This document shows, piece by piece, positions 13,464 through 24,525 of a stretch of DNA of 64,000 nt. Made by a program: the position numbers and the translations under genes. The notes beneath the pieces were generated by a model, which was not told where the DNA came from, searched no databases, and saw only the letters and a program-made list of their open reading frames with translations. Within the stretch, counting starts at the first letter, position 1. Every line of letters begins with the position of its first letter. Source of the stretch: Filosporella fistucella (lineage: Eukaryota > Ascomycota > Leotiomycetes > Helotiales); contig JAQJZZ010000007.1 in the NCBI GenBank assembly GCA_030077755.1, positions 248,001 through 312,000 of the forward strand, given 5' to 3'.

Positions 13464-13772
13464 TAGCGTATTATCAGGTAATTTACTGGTGTCAGATGTC
13501 TGAGTCAGACTATGTGATGATGTGTTTGCGAGAATGATAATGAGCACTTGATATGACAAGCGATTGATTCATGCTCGATTGTCGTGTTTCTACAACTTCA
13601 ATTTCGGCTCCCAGGTGTGGCAATATTCCACATGCGCTGAAATCACTTCTACATAAGGGACATTCAAGTCTCTTCGGAGAAGACTTTAGCTTAAACAGTT
13701 TGCTAAACACGAACTTCACCAGAGGTCTTTCCTGCTCTACCAAGCAAAGTGGAAAATCAAGCAAAAAATATT

Positions 13773-13919
13773 GAAGCTAAGTGGAATCGAACCACTATCT
13801 CATAGATCACGGAGGAGCCCCGAATTGCCTGAAAGGTACCAAGAGTATGACCCAGAGGATCGAAGCAGTCCAGACAGGCCACTAAACGCATATGCGCTTT
13901 ACCATTAAGATATAGCTCC
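13773..13919 (-). tRNA. tRNA-like Pol III element, copy 1 (anticodon not assignable)
   Basis: The reverse strand opens with GGAGCTA and closes with TAGCTTC, which pair over seven positions with one G-U. It has an A-box-like TATCTTAATGG, a clean T arm AGTGG-TTCGATT-CCACT that doubles as a B box, and a T6 run just downstream as a Pol III terminator. Its length is 147 nt, with about 75 extra nt between the putative anticodon-stem halves CATAT and CTATG. Either it is a tRNA with a long intron or a tRNA-derived element. I cannot find a proper U33 plus anticodon, so no isotype is given. Confidence 0.45.
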
Positions 13920-14008
13920 TATTTGGACTTTCTGCTGTAAAATGTATTTAAGTATACTCCAAGAGTTTGCATAGCACACGGGTGGCGGAATGTGCCAACA
14001 AAATAATT

Positions 14009-14155
14009 GGAGCTGAGTGGACTCGAACCACTATCTCACAAATCGCAGTGGGGCGTCATCGCAACATCCAGTTTTGACTACCATGGCGCACCACTTCAAA
14101 AATACTGCAAGTTCGCTACAACCGCTTGTGTGCTTTACCATTAAGCTACAGCACT
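14009..14155 (-). tRNA. tRNA-like Pol III element, copy 2 (anticodon not assignable)
   Basis: It has the same layout and exactly the same 147-nt length as copy 1, 236 bp away and in the same orientation. Its A box TAGCTTAATGG is better than in copy 1, the T arm AGTGG-TTCGAGT-CCACT is intact, and the anticodon-stem halves CACAA/TTGTG pair fully. The acceptor stem is damaged at two pairs (AGTGCTG against CAGCTCC). The central 55 nt differ strongly from copy 1. It may be a diverging paralogue or a decaying copy. Confidence 0.4.
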
Positions 14156-15127
14156 TTTTGTAGGCAAAGGTCCGTAGTCGAAATAAAATACCTGCCTTGG
14201 AGGCAATCACCAAATAATCTCTCGAGTGCCCAAACCTCACTGTTTTCTAACATTTTCCTTGTAACCATGAGCCACTGCTAGGCTCTCGATCTAGATTGGC
14301 AAATGCACATATTATTTGCTTATTGAATGATATGCCAACAACTACTGAGATCGCTTTCAAGACATGCATGGGCAGGACAAGGAGAGGAAAGAGAATATAA
14401 AGATGTGTTTGATTAATTTACTCGTTCTCCTGGCATCTAAGGAGTTGCATTGGAATCTAATTAAGCTATTGCAATCGTCTTTAGCAATCGTGAAAGAGAA
14501 TGAATAGCATGGAGACAGGCTTCACATCATACAACCTGATTTTCTGCATGCTTTTGACCGGGATATCACTTGAATGATGCTGTTTCCTCAAAGGCAACGG
14601 GATATTTATATATATCCAGAGTTCAAACAGGCTATATCTTGTATCAGAATGTTTTGGCGCGGGTATCTTATTGCCAAAGATATCCTTACACTTTTCAAGT
14701 GATGTGTTAGAGAATGCTCAGTGCTGCACTCAAAGACTCAATGCACTATCTGTGCCTCAAAATCATTCAATCAAATCAGCATGACGAATCAAAAGTACCT
14801 CCGTTGTTCTCATAAGCTAGAAGCATTAGATCGTGAACGCGAACTCCGGTCTGGGAGTCTGCTTGGCACGTGGATACGTCCCCTATTGGTACTCAAGCCT
14901 CGCTTAAATCATACTCATGAGCTGTTCCTGCCAAAGCAACAAACAGTTGACAAAGTCAAGAGTCACGACCCAACCTCTCTGGAGAACACTTGGTAAGGAC
15001 TGCGCATTTTACTTTGGAGTTTCACTTGAGCTTTTAGCTAAGAAATCAGCAGGGGCGACATTACTAGCAGCGCTGAGAACAAACTTTCAAGATTGTGTCG
15101 CCGATACCCTCGCAATCGTTTTGCAAG

Positions 15128-16664
15128 ATGGAGACACCCACACAACCAAATCGTCGATTAAATCGTTCTGAGAAGAAGAAAGTTAGTGTAGAATTTGACA
15201 AAGGCATCGCAAGATTCCAAGATGATCCATGCTCCGTTGTCATCACCGTATATGGCAATGTGAAAAACGAGAATACCCCAGCCCCAAGGGCATACTTCAG
15301 TGTTTCGTTTGGTCCAAAGTCTCATCTCAATATCTTTGGTTACTTGAAGAGGACAGACGTACCACATACTAGACTTGTAAGCATTTCTCTCCCAGCATAA
15401 TTACCTTCACCCTCTGAAGATCGTACTAACTTGAGCTCAACAGGCAGCAGAGTATAGTGCTTATATCGCTGCTCTACGCAAAGTAGTAGAATCATTCAAA
15501 GAGTTTGTGTCCGTCAAGACTGTTGTCCTCAAGGGAAGCTCTGCCCATATCTGTGAGGCTATGAATGGGGAGGCCCGGACAATGGAGAATATTGGATATA
15601 CCAATCATGACGGAACAGCAGTTGATCTTGTGCCTCTAATCAAGGAGTTACATGTATTGTGTACCACGCTGGAGGAAAGTAAAGTCTCTGTGGAATTCTG
15701 GACAGTCGTTGAACAGAGAGTGCAAGCGGCATTTAAGCTGGGGAAAGAGGTGGGTCCAGCAAAATGCCGCAAAACTGTTGGCGATTCTTCGACTGTTGCA
15801 TCACCCACTGCTGAAGGAACCCCTTTGGGACAACTTGTTACTGGGGCTAATCGCAAACGAAAGTTGTCAGCAGGGGATTCAGAGGAGGAGCAAGGCGTGG
15901 ACGATCAGGATGAGGAGAAGTGGAAAGCCGAGCGCCGCGAGAGGCAAAAGGACAATCGACGATTGAAACGGGCCAGAAAAGTTTCCCGGAAGCTAGTAGC
16001 AAAAGAGCAACCGCACAACCAGTCTCAATTAGGCGGCAATGGTGACTCTGATCTAAAGAGTAAAGATATTGGACAGACTGCAATAACGATAGTTGATGCA
16101 GGCAAAAAGAGCAGTGGTCTGAAGAGTGGAGCTATTGAACAGATTACACCAGCAAGAGTTGATGCGGGCAAAGAAAACAATGGCTTTGGATTTCTTCCAT
16201 TCCGAACCTCGAATTTTCACAACAAAGGCGTCGATGATATCAAGGAGGGTGGACATGACACACAGATGGAATTGGGAGGCGTTCTGTCTGCCACCGACAA
16301 GAGTATGGAAACTGCAAATCCCGAAGGCCAAGATGCAAGGCTGAGTATTGATGGTGGAGCTCCTGCCAACGACAAAGCCATGGAATCTCAAGTATCTGAA
16401 AGCAGCCTGGGTTTCATTCAGGGCACAAACATCCCACTTCCTTGGGTTGGTTTCGAATTTCTGGATTGGAAGTACGTTGAGTCAGATCAGATGATGGCTG
16501 TCAGGGCATTGATGCGAGAGCCATTGAAGAGGTTTCCAGCTGCTGAGAAGGAGAGTATCGAGGAGATCACTATCAAAGGAGAATGTCTTGAAGATAAGGC
16601 CACTGAAGAGAGGGTTGTAGAGGAGGGGTCTACAGAGCAGAGAATGCTGGATCTTGAATCATGA
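15128..16664 (+). CDS. RNase H-fold protein, predicted catalytically dead
   Basis: Two exons (15128-15376, 15444-16664; phase 0) encode 489 residues. Residues about 30-190 follow the RNase H1-type fold in order: strand block VVITVYGNVKNENTP, then FSVSFGPKSHLN, the helix AAEYSAYIAALRKVV, strand TVVLKGSSAHICEAM, a block ending LIKELHVL and strand KVSVEFWTVVEQRVQAAF. Of the four metal-binding acids of active enzymes only the helix Glu remains. The first Asp is Tyr (VYGN), the third position is in KGSS, and the last Asp is Ala. About 300 residues follow that are low-complexity, charged and include basic stretches (KRARKVSRKL), so nuclear localisation is possible. I infer a nucleic-acid-binding or purely structural role. 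No mobile-element context is visible. Confidence 0.7.
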
Positions 16665-17882
16665 TTGGTCCTCCTAAGGGAACTTAGCATCAAGGTGTAG
16701 CTAGTTAATCATGAAATGTAAAGCTTTTTGCACATTTGAATTCCACTCACAGAATGATAGGTAGAATCAAGTTATTATAATTGTTCGAACTTAGGGGTTA
16801 CATAACACAAAGTACAATACTGCCCAGGCTCCAAAGAACAAATCTAACAGTCAGAGTATCCAAACTCTTTGAGTAGATTCGAGCGCTTTTAAATCACCAA
16901 AGTAATGTCAACAACTCTCTATCTCAAATTTTCATCTTAAACTGATGGGTAGAATTGAATTGCTATGATTAGTCGATTTCAAAAGTCACAGAATACAAAG
17001 CATAACAATACAAGGGTCCCAAAGAAAAATTCTGACAATTACATTATCCAGATTCTTCAAGTATATTCAACAACCTACAACTAACCCAATTAATGTCAAC
17101 AATTCTCCACCCTCAAAAGGGCCAATTATCTAATAAACGAAATCATCCCAAACTCTCACTAACATCGGCAGTCAATCTCCTTGACAAGACTTATTATCAA
17201 CACTCAAATCTTTGACAACATTCCTTCCCACCTTTATCCCTTCAAATCCTCTTCTACCTTAAACCACAAATTCCCATCTAAACATTACGAACCTATTACA
17301 ACACCTACTCCACAATATGATAACCCTCCCTTCCCAAATATCGAGACCCAGATGGCAGCACAGCCGTTAGAGGCAAGAAGTCGTCACAAGTGTTGATGGA
17401 GAGCCGGAGATAGCTCGGAGCCGACTTGTATAGGTAAATCCCGAAGGATGAGGAAGTGAATGTGAATTGCATGCTATATGCAGCACCTCGATTTTGTGCT
17501 GGGGTTAGATGTAGTAGGTAAGTTGAATTCACTGAACTATATGAATGGAGGGAACGGAGAGTGAATTTACATGTAATTCACTTCTTATGGACTGAACGTG
17601 AATTTGAGTGGAAGGGCAGATATATCTTGCCGGATGTCATGTCCTGGATGTTCTGGACAGTGCTGTACTTCGAAGATCCTCGAAAAGGATATGGAAATTT
17701 GGGAGAAGATGCAGCGACTAAAAGTGTAGACAAGATAGGTAGTATTACTGCCATATTTGTTGAAATTCTGTATTGCCTCTAACGCCACCATCGCTCGCTG
17801 TGAACAAATTGACTGCTATGTGTCCAACTCCAGTTCCGTTCAAACTCCATATCATAGATACATTTGTATTATCCGCTTAAGT
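16665..17882. other. Intergenic with a tandem duplication
   Basis: The gap lies between two convergent genes. Its only notable content is the diverged 188-bp tandem duplication listed separately; the rest shows no gene. Confidence 0.5.
16750..17110. repeat. Diverged two-copy tandem repeat, period 188 bp
   Basis: Anchors recur exactly 188 bp apart: GTAGAAT at 16761 and 16949, and TAATGTCAACAA at 16903 and 17091. Between them many blocks match with scattered substitutions (for example CCAAAGAA and AGTA-ATTC). The two copies have diverged by perhaps 30 percent, so the duplication is old. No coding sense is apparent. Confidence 0.8.
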
Positions 17883-20188
17883 TCACGGCAAACCCCTTTC
17901 TCTATCCCGACCTGACACATCCCCAAACAGATATCCTGCTTCGAGACAGTAGGCACCACCACCTACCATTCCTTTCTCGCTTCCCCAGCAGACTACACTG
18001 GCGTCTACGATGCCGCTTAGTACCCCTTCCATAGCACCCAGTACTCCCCAGCCAATGAAACTGGCTACCAAGCCGACAACGTATGCGTACGCGCTGCCCC
18101 TGATACCACTTCCTCCTGGCATAGTGATGTTCAATTGTCTTGCAGTAGCAACCCATCCGCCAAATCCAAGAGCCATAGCCATAATGAAACGGGTAGCATG
18201 GAGTAGGAGTTTGGAGAGGCGATATGGCAGAAGGGGCTGAGAGCCGTGGTTGCGAGCGTTAAAGGATCTTGGAGTGAGAGTTGTAGTCGGAGCCTGAGGA
18301 GTAAGGAAAGCCATCTGGCTAAGACCTCGTGCGGAGGGATGAAGTGGTTGAGAATGGATAGCAGCGTAAGTTAGGGTGAGAGGATTGGTAAGCGCTGCAA
18401 TAGGTGTCGGAATGAGCGAGTAGGCGAATATTGTTACAACGGTCATCAGTCGGCGGGGAAGGAGGAGAAGAGGGAGGCGAATAAGGAGAGCAATGAGAGT
18501 TGAAAGGCATATTGTGCCGAAAAGTGTGGTGGTAGCATGGCTGAAAGCTGCCGCGACAACTTCTCTCGAAGTTGGGGCCGGAGTAATGTTGCGATGAAAG
18601 TACCATTGTGAAACTGTAGCCGCTGTCGTAGACCTTTGGAGTCCGCTGATCACAGATAGAGTCCAGATGTACATCAGTACGAAGTATACCGCTAACCACC
18701 AGCTTGTTGCATCGATGATGAACCTTGTGACATTTGTTGCAAGATGACCTCCCAGGAACACTCTTGTGAACATTCCTAACCACATCCAAGTCCATACGAT
18801 CACGGCTCCCAGTGTCGTGAATCCCATTCCTAAGAGAGCTGGATTTGATGCCAATATTCTGGAGGCAAATTCCAAAATCCCAATCGCCTTGTTTAAGGAA
18901 TGTCGACCTCGGTAGATTGTATAAAGCCACACAATTGCAAACACCCCGGGAATGAATGACAGCCACCTCATTGCTCTATCCTGTACACTTGGAGTTCCTG
19001 TCCCCTTGTAGCTCGAAATGAAGGGGTATAGCGAGAACGAAAATAGGATGACCGGTACCGCTAGCAGTATTAGATGGACGAGACTTCGAACAAAAGATCG
19101 AAGCAATGCTAGCCAAATCAACGATACGAATATCGACACCACGGTGTCTACAGCGAATAGGTGGAAGGAAGCATGTAAAGTTGTGTATATCGTGTCGCCA
19201 AGATTCGAGTCTGGGGTTTCTGTGTGTAAGAATACGAGGAAGAAAGTAGCGAAAAGCCCTCCTAAGCATATCAGATACAGCGAACCCCAGAACATATCAT
19301 GTTTTGGCGCTTCTCCTAAGGCGACAGCGATTGTTTCTGGTACAGTCGCCACTGAACTCGGAGGCCGTTCTATTCCAGCAGCACCGGTATTGTAATCGTG
19401 CCGTTTCGAATCCGTCGGTAATCTGATAGCCCCTTTTGGGCCTGAACGAAATTGTTGAAAAGCAGGGGGGTCATCATCTTTCTGCCTTTCAACAGCCAGA
19501 TCTTCAGGTGGCTCATCATCCTCAATAGTTGACTCCAATCCAACATCAACCATCCGGTCCTTGCCTTTACTACTTGCTTCACTTATCCCTCTGAGACTCT
19601 CGGTTTTATCGCTCTCTGCAATAGTCCCAGGTGTCCTTCCTCTTTCCCGCGTGCTTCTTGTACCGTTCCAGCTGCTCTTTATTCCTCGTCCTCTCCCCCG
19701 ATCCTCCACTGCTCTCCCGTCTTCATCTTTGCTGTATTCCAGTGAAGCACCGGCCTCTGGGTCTGTTTCCGAACTCTCTTCTAATCGTTGTATTGGAGCA
19801 AAGGTCCTCCGTGACTTCTGTAAGGCGAAAAAGTCTGCTGTTTCACGTTCTCTCTCCTCCTCGTCATCCTCTTCCCGGAAGTCATCTAATGCACTATGGA
19901 ACAAAGGCGCGTCTGGTGCAGCTGAATACCTCGACGCAAAAGCGGACTGATATGGGTTACCAAGTCGTGAAGCATAACCTCCTCGAGATTGATTCCGAAG
20001 TGGTGGGTTCGCTCGGCGGTATCTATCGTTCGGATTTCGTGGCTGTCCCTCTTCTGGTTGTACGAAGTTAGAGAATCGAGACTGTGATTGTGCTAGAAAG
20101 CGGGAAGCATCTAAATAAACATTCATGTTAGAAACAGCCACTGTAATATCCAACTCTACACCTCACAGCACTCACATTCTGAGAACAT
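17883..20188 (-). CDS. PNS1: Pns1/CTL (choline-transporter-like) family membrane protein
   Basis: The family is multi-pass plasma-membrane or vacuolar proteins named for choline transporter-like proteins; in yeast Pns1 the substrate is unproven. A disordered, charged N-terminal region of about 265 residues precedes about ten hydrophobic segments, from LYLICLGGLFATFFLVFLH onward. The CTL block VSQWYFHRN and the closing block GIVDASVVCWGSEKG are visible. I prefer a two-exon model: a 13-nt first exon (20176-20188), a 65-nt intron with GTGAGT and TTTAG sites, then 17883-20110, giving 746 residues starting MFSEYASRFLAQSQS. Without the intron an ATG at 20153 gives 756 residues with a different first 16. 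The N-terminal extension makes it longer than the roughly 540 residues of yeast Pns1. Confidence 0.85.
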
Positions 20189-20984
20189 CGTTGATCGGAC
20201 GCTTCAAGGTGGGATGGGTATTTGTAGGCAGCTGGGGTACGACTCGCGATAAGCTGTCACCGCCTGATCAAGATCGTTGTGCTCCAGGTACTTTGTTGAT
20301 TGATGATTTTAGGGGCACGATAAGTCTATGAATGTATAAGGTATCAGGAGACAAGCGATACAGCTTAGGCAATGGTGAAAACGTGATTAATTGTATGGGT
20401 TGTTGTTTTGAGGTGAATCACACCGACGACGGAAGACCAGGACGAGGTGAGGCGGTGTCTCTGATTCTGCCACAAGATGATCCCGGTGATGATGATAACC
20501 TGGAAAGCCGCCGAATGAGATGGCCACACGATTTCAAGAGGAAAGTTGATTATGTAACCATAGCAAGATGGTATCGTGCCCAAAGGTCAAATATGTGTGT
20601 GATGGTGAATACATTCATGATATCAAAACAATACTCTCGAACTCCCGGTCTTGTTGTTCCGCTTTCAGCCTCCCACGGATTACGCACCGTCTCACGTGCC
20701 TATAGAAACAGCCCGATCCGACATTCAGCCGGATAAGATTAGCTAAGCATGGCAGAGCTCCACCTTCAGGATTTGAAGATCAAACAGGAATTTGAAGCTC
20801 AAGCAGTCTTAATTTCTGCAAAAACACGAAGCAAACAGTCGAGAGCTCGCCTCTGTACTCGATAGCAGCTTGTGGATTTAGTTTGGGCAGGCGACAATCT
20901 TCAATTCAACTTTCCCTCATCCCGCCACCTCGACTCCGCCCTTGATCGCGTGCCCAAACCATTTTCAAATCAGATACACCCCTA
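20189..20984. other. Divergent intergenic region
   Basis: It lies between the starts of the Pns1-like and Rab genes and should hold both promoters. An open frame at 20332-20736 matches nothing I know and I do not call it. Confidence 0.5.
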
Positions 20985-21758
20985 ATGTCGTCGCCATCAT
21001 GGGACTACATTGCAAAACTGGTCTGCATCGGTGACAGTGGAACAGGGAAGTCTTCATTGACGATACGATTATGCGAAGGTCGATTTTCACCACATCATGA
21101 TGTTACTATTGGTGTGGAGTTTGGATCAAGAATAGTCCCAGTTGGACCTCCAAATACTCCTGCGCCAACTCCAAAACCAACACTATCTCGAGATACTTCA
21201 ATAGCGAACCTGTCAGAGGGACTGCCAGAACCAAGGAGGGTGGAGCCGGTAGTGGAACAGAAGCATATGAAATTGAGTCTGTGGGATACAGCTGGCCAAG
21301 AAACATACAAAAGCGTTACGAGAAGTTACTTCCGTGGTGCTTCGGGTGCATTGCTGGTCTTTGATATATCAAGGAGGCCTACTTTCACACATGTTACGGA
21401 CTGGTTGAACGACTTGCGCCAGATTGCTGAGCCGGATATTGTCGTAGTTCTAGTTGGCAATAAGAGTGACTTGGCGTCTGGTGACGAAAACAAACGAGAA
21501 GTGACAAAAGAAGAGGCGGAAGAATGGGCGAAAAAGAATGGTGTGTTGGAATACGTTGAGACGAGCGCGAAGAGTGGGGAGGGAGTTGAGCTGGCATTTG
21601 GGAGAGTTGCGGAGAGAATCTATCTCAACATTGAGGCAGGAAAGTATGATCTGAATGATCGGAGATCTGGGGTCAAGGGGCCACCTGCCGGAGGGCAAAA
21701 CAGAAATGTAAAATTGGGAGCTCCAGCTAAGAAAGCTGGGTATGGAGGATGCTGTTGA
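20985..21758 (+). CDS. Rab GTPase, Rab4/Ypt4-like
   Basis: A single exon encodes 257 residues. All GTPase motifs are intact: P-loop GDSGTGKS (residues 16-23), switch I TIGVEFGSR, switch II WDTAGQETYK near residue 100, guanine-binding NKSD, and ETSAK. The C-terminus GGCC is the double-cysteine prenylation signal. The RSYFRGASGALLVFDIS block is typical of the Rab2/Rab4/Rab14 group, and the overall look matches fungal Rab4-like (S. pombe Ypt4) proteins, which act in endosomal recycling or Golgi traffic. An insert of about 38 residues rich in Pro and Ser lies between switch I and switch II; similar inserts occur in fungal Ypt4-like proteins as I remember them. No introns are needed. Confidence 0.92.
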   Translation: MSSPSWDYIAKLVCIGDSGTGKSSLTIRLCEGRFSPHHDVTIGVEFGSRIVPVGPPNTPAPTPKPTLSRDTSIANLSEGLPEPRRVEPVVEQKHMKLSLWDTAGQETYKSVTRSYFRGASGALLVFDISRRPTFTHVTDWLNDLRQIAEPDIVVVLVGNKSDLASGDENKREVTKEEAEEWAKKNGVLEYVETSAKSGEGVELAFGRVAERIYLNIEAGKYDLNDRRSGVKGPPAGGQNRNVKLGAPAKKAGYGGCC

Positions 21759-22586
21759 TATACTTGTAAATTTTATACATATGGGTTGTAAGGCGTCAGG
21801 GGTTAGATACACCATTTGAGCATAGAAGGAGTTTGTGCAGGTTATCATTACTGCAATTAACCCTAAGCTGTAAAATGAATTTCAGAGGTCGTTGTTCACG
21901 AACAACATTCATTCGTGTTTTCTGGACATAGAGAATGCTTATGCCTGCTCATCCTCCCAAATAACTCCTCCTGACTCTAATAGACTTACTCGTTGTAGGA
22001 TTATGGCGAATCGCTCTATCAAGATCCCAGGTCAAACAATTGCCTGCTTTCAAATCGCCTCCTTCCAAGCTATTGCCATTTCTCCACAATGGCACTTTAA
22101 GTCTAAAGGTACCCCACTGTTGCTGGAGCTGGGCAAATCACCTTCACATGGCAAGCGGCGTAGTAACATACAAACCTCAGCTCACTTACTCATATCAACA
22201 TATGCGAGGTTCAAACCATACCTCAATGCAAGTAAATCGGACATTTCTGGTCAGCGTTCTTCAAACCTCGGTCACAGACACTTCCAGAAGTTTGTGTCGG
22301 CCCTGATACAATCCGAGCAACAGCTTTGTAGCAGTGGCTGAGATCGAATTCGCAACCTTCACCATATTGTGGCTGAGTCGGCATTACGCACCATTGAAGG
22401 AGGGGCAATCAATCACCCACGCTCGCCATCACCAACCTAGCTTAATACCTCTTTAGTTCTTCCGGAAAACATACCTCGTCCTTTGTCTACATAAACCCGT
22501 CGTATCATCTTCATTAAAATTGCGCAAAACTATCTTTGCACATTTCCGAGACAAGTATCGCTCTTAATTCCACAGCCAAGACTGCC
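21759..22586. other. Intergenic
   Basis: Short open frames on the plus strand (21892-22341) show no family resemblance. A faint tRNA-like look near 22340-22400 did not hold up. I see nothing else. Confidence 0.5.
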
Positions 22587-23588
22587 ATGAGTGATTTCGT
22601 ACCGCCAAGCGGCCCCCCGCCTCCAAAGGTTCCGGAGGGCTGGAAAGCTCAGTGGAATGATCAATACAGTGAATGGTATGCAATGCTCGCGTCACTCTTC
22701 ATGTTTCGCACATATCTGATACAGATAATAGGTTCTATGTAAATATCTACACCAAGAAATCGCAATGGGATAAACCCACTTCTCCAGTTTATCCTCCTCC
22801 ATCCGACGACGCTCCACCAGGCCCACCTCCAGGCTACGCGGGCAGTGGTCCAGCTCCAATTGATAAGAAAACAAATCCGTACGAAACGCAATCGAATCCA
22901 AATACAGAATCCGATGCAGAACTTGCGCGAAGACTTCAGGCAGAAGAAGATGAGCGTGCTCGTGGTTCCGGCTCTGGCGCAGGCACGCGGGGAAATGCGA
23001 TGAGCGATTACGCCAACACGCCTATTCCAGGCCAAAGCAATCCACCATATCAAAGCCAGGAGTTGCCTCCAAGAGAGCAGAAAAAGAGTGGTGGATTTCT
23101 GGGTAAACTGCTTGGAAAAGCAAGTGGAAGCTCCTCCAGCTTTAAACCACAACAGCAGCACGGATACGGAGGATATCCTCAGCAGCAGCAATATGGCGGT
23201 TATCCCCAACAAGGAGGCTACCCACAACAGGGTGGATATCCCCAGCAAGGATACGGCCAGCAAGGTTACGGACAACAAGGCTATGGGGGAGGCTATGGAG
23301 GAGGTTATGGAGGCGGATACCAACAGAGACCGCAGAAAGCTGGCGGTGGTGGTATGGGAATGGCTGGTGGAGCGGCATTGGGAGCCGCTGGTGGTTTGGT
23401 CGGTGGAATGTTGCTCATGGATGCTATCGATGATCATGATCAACAAGAGTACAACCAAGGCTATGGTATGTTTTCCCACTCATATTTCTTCTATCCCGAA
23501 TTTGTTGGCTGATTGCTAACCCCTCACAGAGCAAGGTCAAGATGATGGTGGTGATTTTGGCGGCGATGATGGTGGCGGAGATTTCTAA
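22587..23588 (+). CDS. WW-domain protein with Gln/Gly/Tyr-rich tail
   Basis: Three exons (22587-22675, 22732-23465, 23530-23588) give 293 residues. The N-terminal WW domain is split by intron 1: VPEGWKAQWNDQYSEW joins FYVNIYTKKSQWDKP, with both Trp and the closing Pro present, so it should bind Pro-rich ligands. A Pro-rich linker follows, then a repeated region built on GGYPQQ and GYGQQ units (about residues 190-245), and a Gly/Ala-rich hydrophobic stretch MGMAGGAALGAAGGLVGGML. The tail is acidic and Gly-rich and ends on the small third exon. The layout recalls yeast Wwm1, which interacts with the metacaspase Mca1, but orthology is not proven. The Gln/Tyr repeats are prion-like in composition. 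Confidence 0.85.
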
Positions 23589-24525
23589 AAGTCCAGCAGT
23601 CTTGCTAAGTTCTCACTGTCTGCCAATCTATCTATTCGCCAGAAACTTGAGGTCCGAGGGAGGAATAATGACCGAGACGAGTCTTGTTGTTTGCTAGTTT
23701 CTCGCACGCATGGAATTTGATGTCCAATGTTAGTTTAAAATCGAAGAGTTATGCAATAAGACAATTGCATATGTTAAAGCGCTTCTAGTTTCCTTCATCT
23801 GTCCGCCTTTCCAGATTGTCAATCCTCTTGAATGTCTAGAACCCTTACATAGTTTCTTCCATTGCAATTAATCAACTCGTCTCCTATACTCTAAAATCCC
23901 CAAATACCCCGTGCCAAGCATCAACTGCATCCAACCCCACCATTCATGCATATCAAAATCTGCAAGGCACACCGACCTTCCTCCCCTCAAGCCCTATACC
24001 AATCTCCTCCAAAACAGCTTACTTCCCATGCGCCGGTGTATCTCCTAGTCTTGGTGTCTTCTCGCCACTGACTCGCAATCCCATATTTTATACTTTCGTT
24101 GCACGATCTCATCTTTAGCGGTACGGGCTAATTGTTTCAGCGAAGCGTCCGGCTTAGGCAGGGACCGCGTGGGGATCGGGGCGAAAGATGTTTTTGGGTA
24201 TATACTGTGGAATCTCCTTTGTGTGTTGCATGTCGTGGTTTTTAGTTGAGAGCTAGAGAGGTGTAAGGGTTATGGGGGGTGGATTTCGGTGGGAGACGTT
24301 TGCGTGCATATTGGGTTTTTAGAGGTGATTTGTTTCATTATATTTAAGACCTGTAGGATTCTATCTTCGTTCTCTTCCTGCTATTCCATACTTGGTATCT
24401 TGAAACTATTATACACGAAGAAATAGGGATTGAGAAGGAAAATAAATGAAACGCTAAAAATGGTATCTTGAAAATGAACCCTGATATATGATCGACAGGA
24501 AAGAGGAAAAATGTTGAAATAGTCC
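23589..24525. other. Intergenic, convergent 3' flanks
   Basis: This is the region between the ends of two convergent genes. No gene or repeat is recognised. Confidence 0.5.

Larger units (their letters stand above)
13464..15127. other. Intergenic, holding two tRNA-like elements
   Basis: Apart from the two tRNA-like elements listed separately I see no gene. The stretch from about 14160 to 15127 has short overlapping frames only. Confidence 0.5.

Noticed and set aside
18319..18966. Reverse-strand frame of 215 codons in another register
   Set aside because: It lies inside the Pns1-like coding exon and has no family features; it is a shadow frame.
20332..20736. Plus-strand frame of 134 codons between the Pns1-like and Rab genes
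   Set aside because: No family resemblance; it occupies a divergent promoter region.
22330..22400. Possible tRNA on the reverse strand
   Set aside because: The T-arm-like part does not pair and no acceptor stem or D arm is found.
22661..23479. Reverse-strand frame of 272 codons with hydrophobic segments
   Set aside because: It is antisense to the WW-protein gene, whose Gln/Gly/Tyr repeats create the apparent Leu/Val-rich segments.
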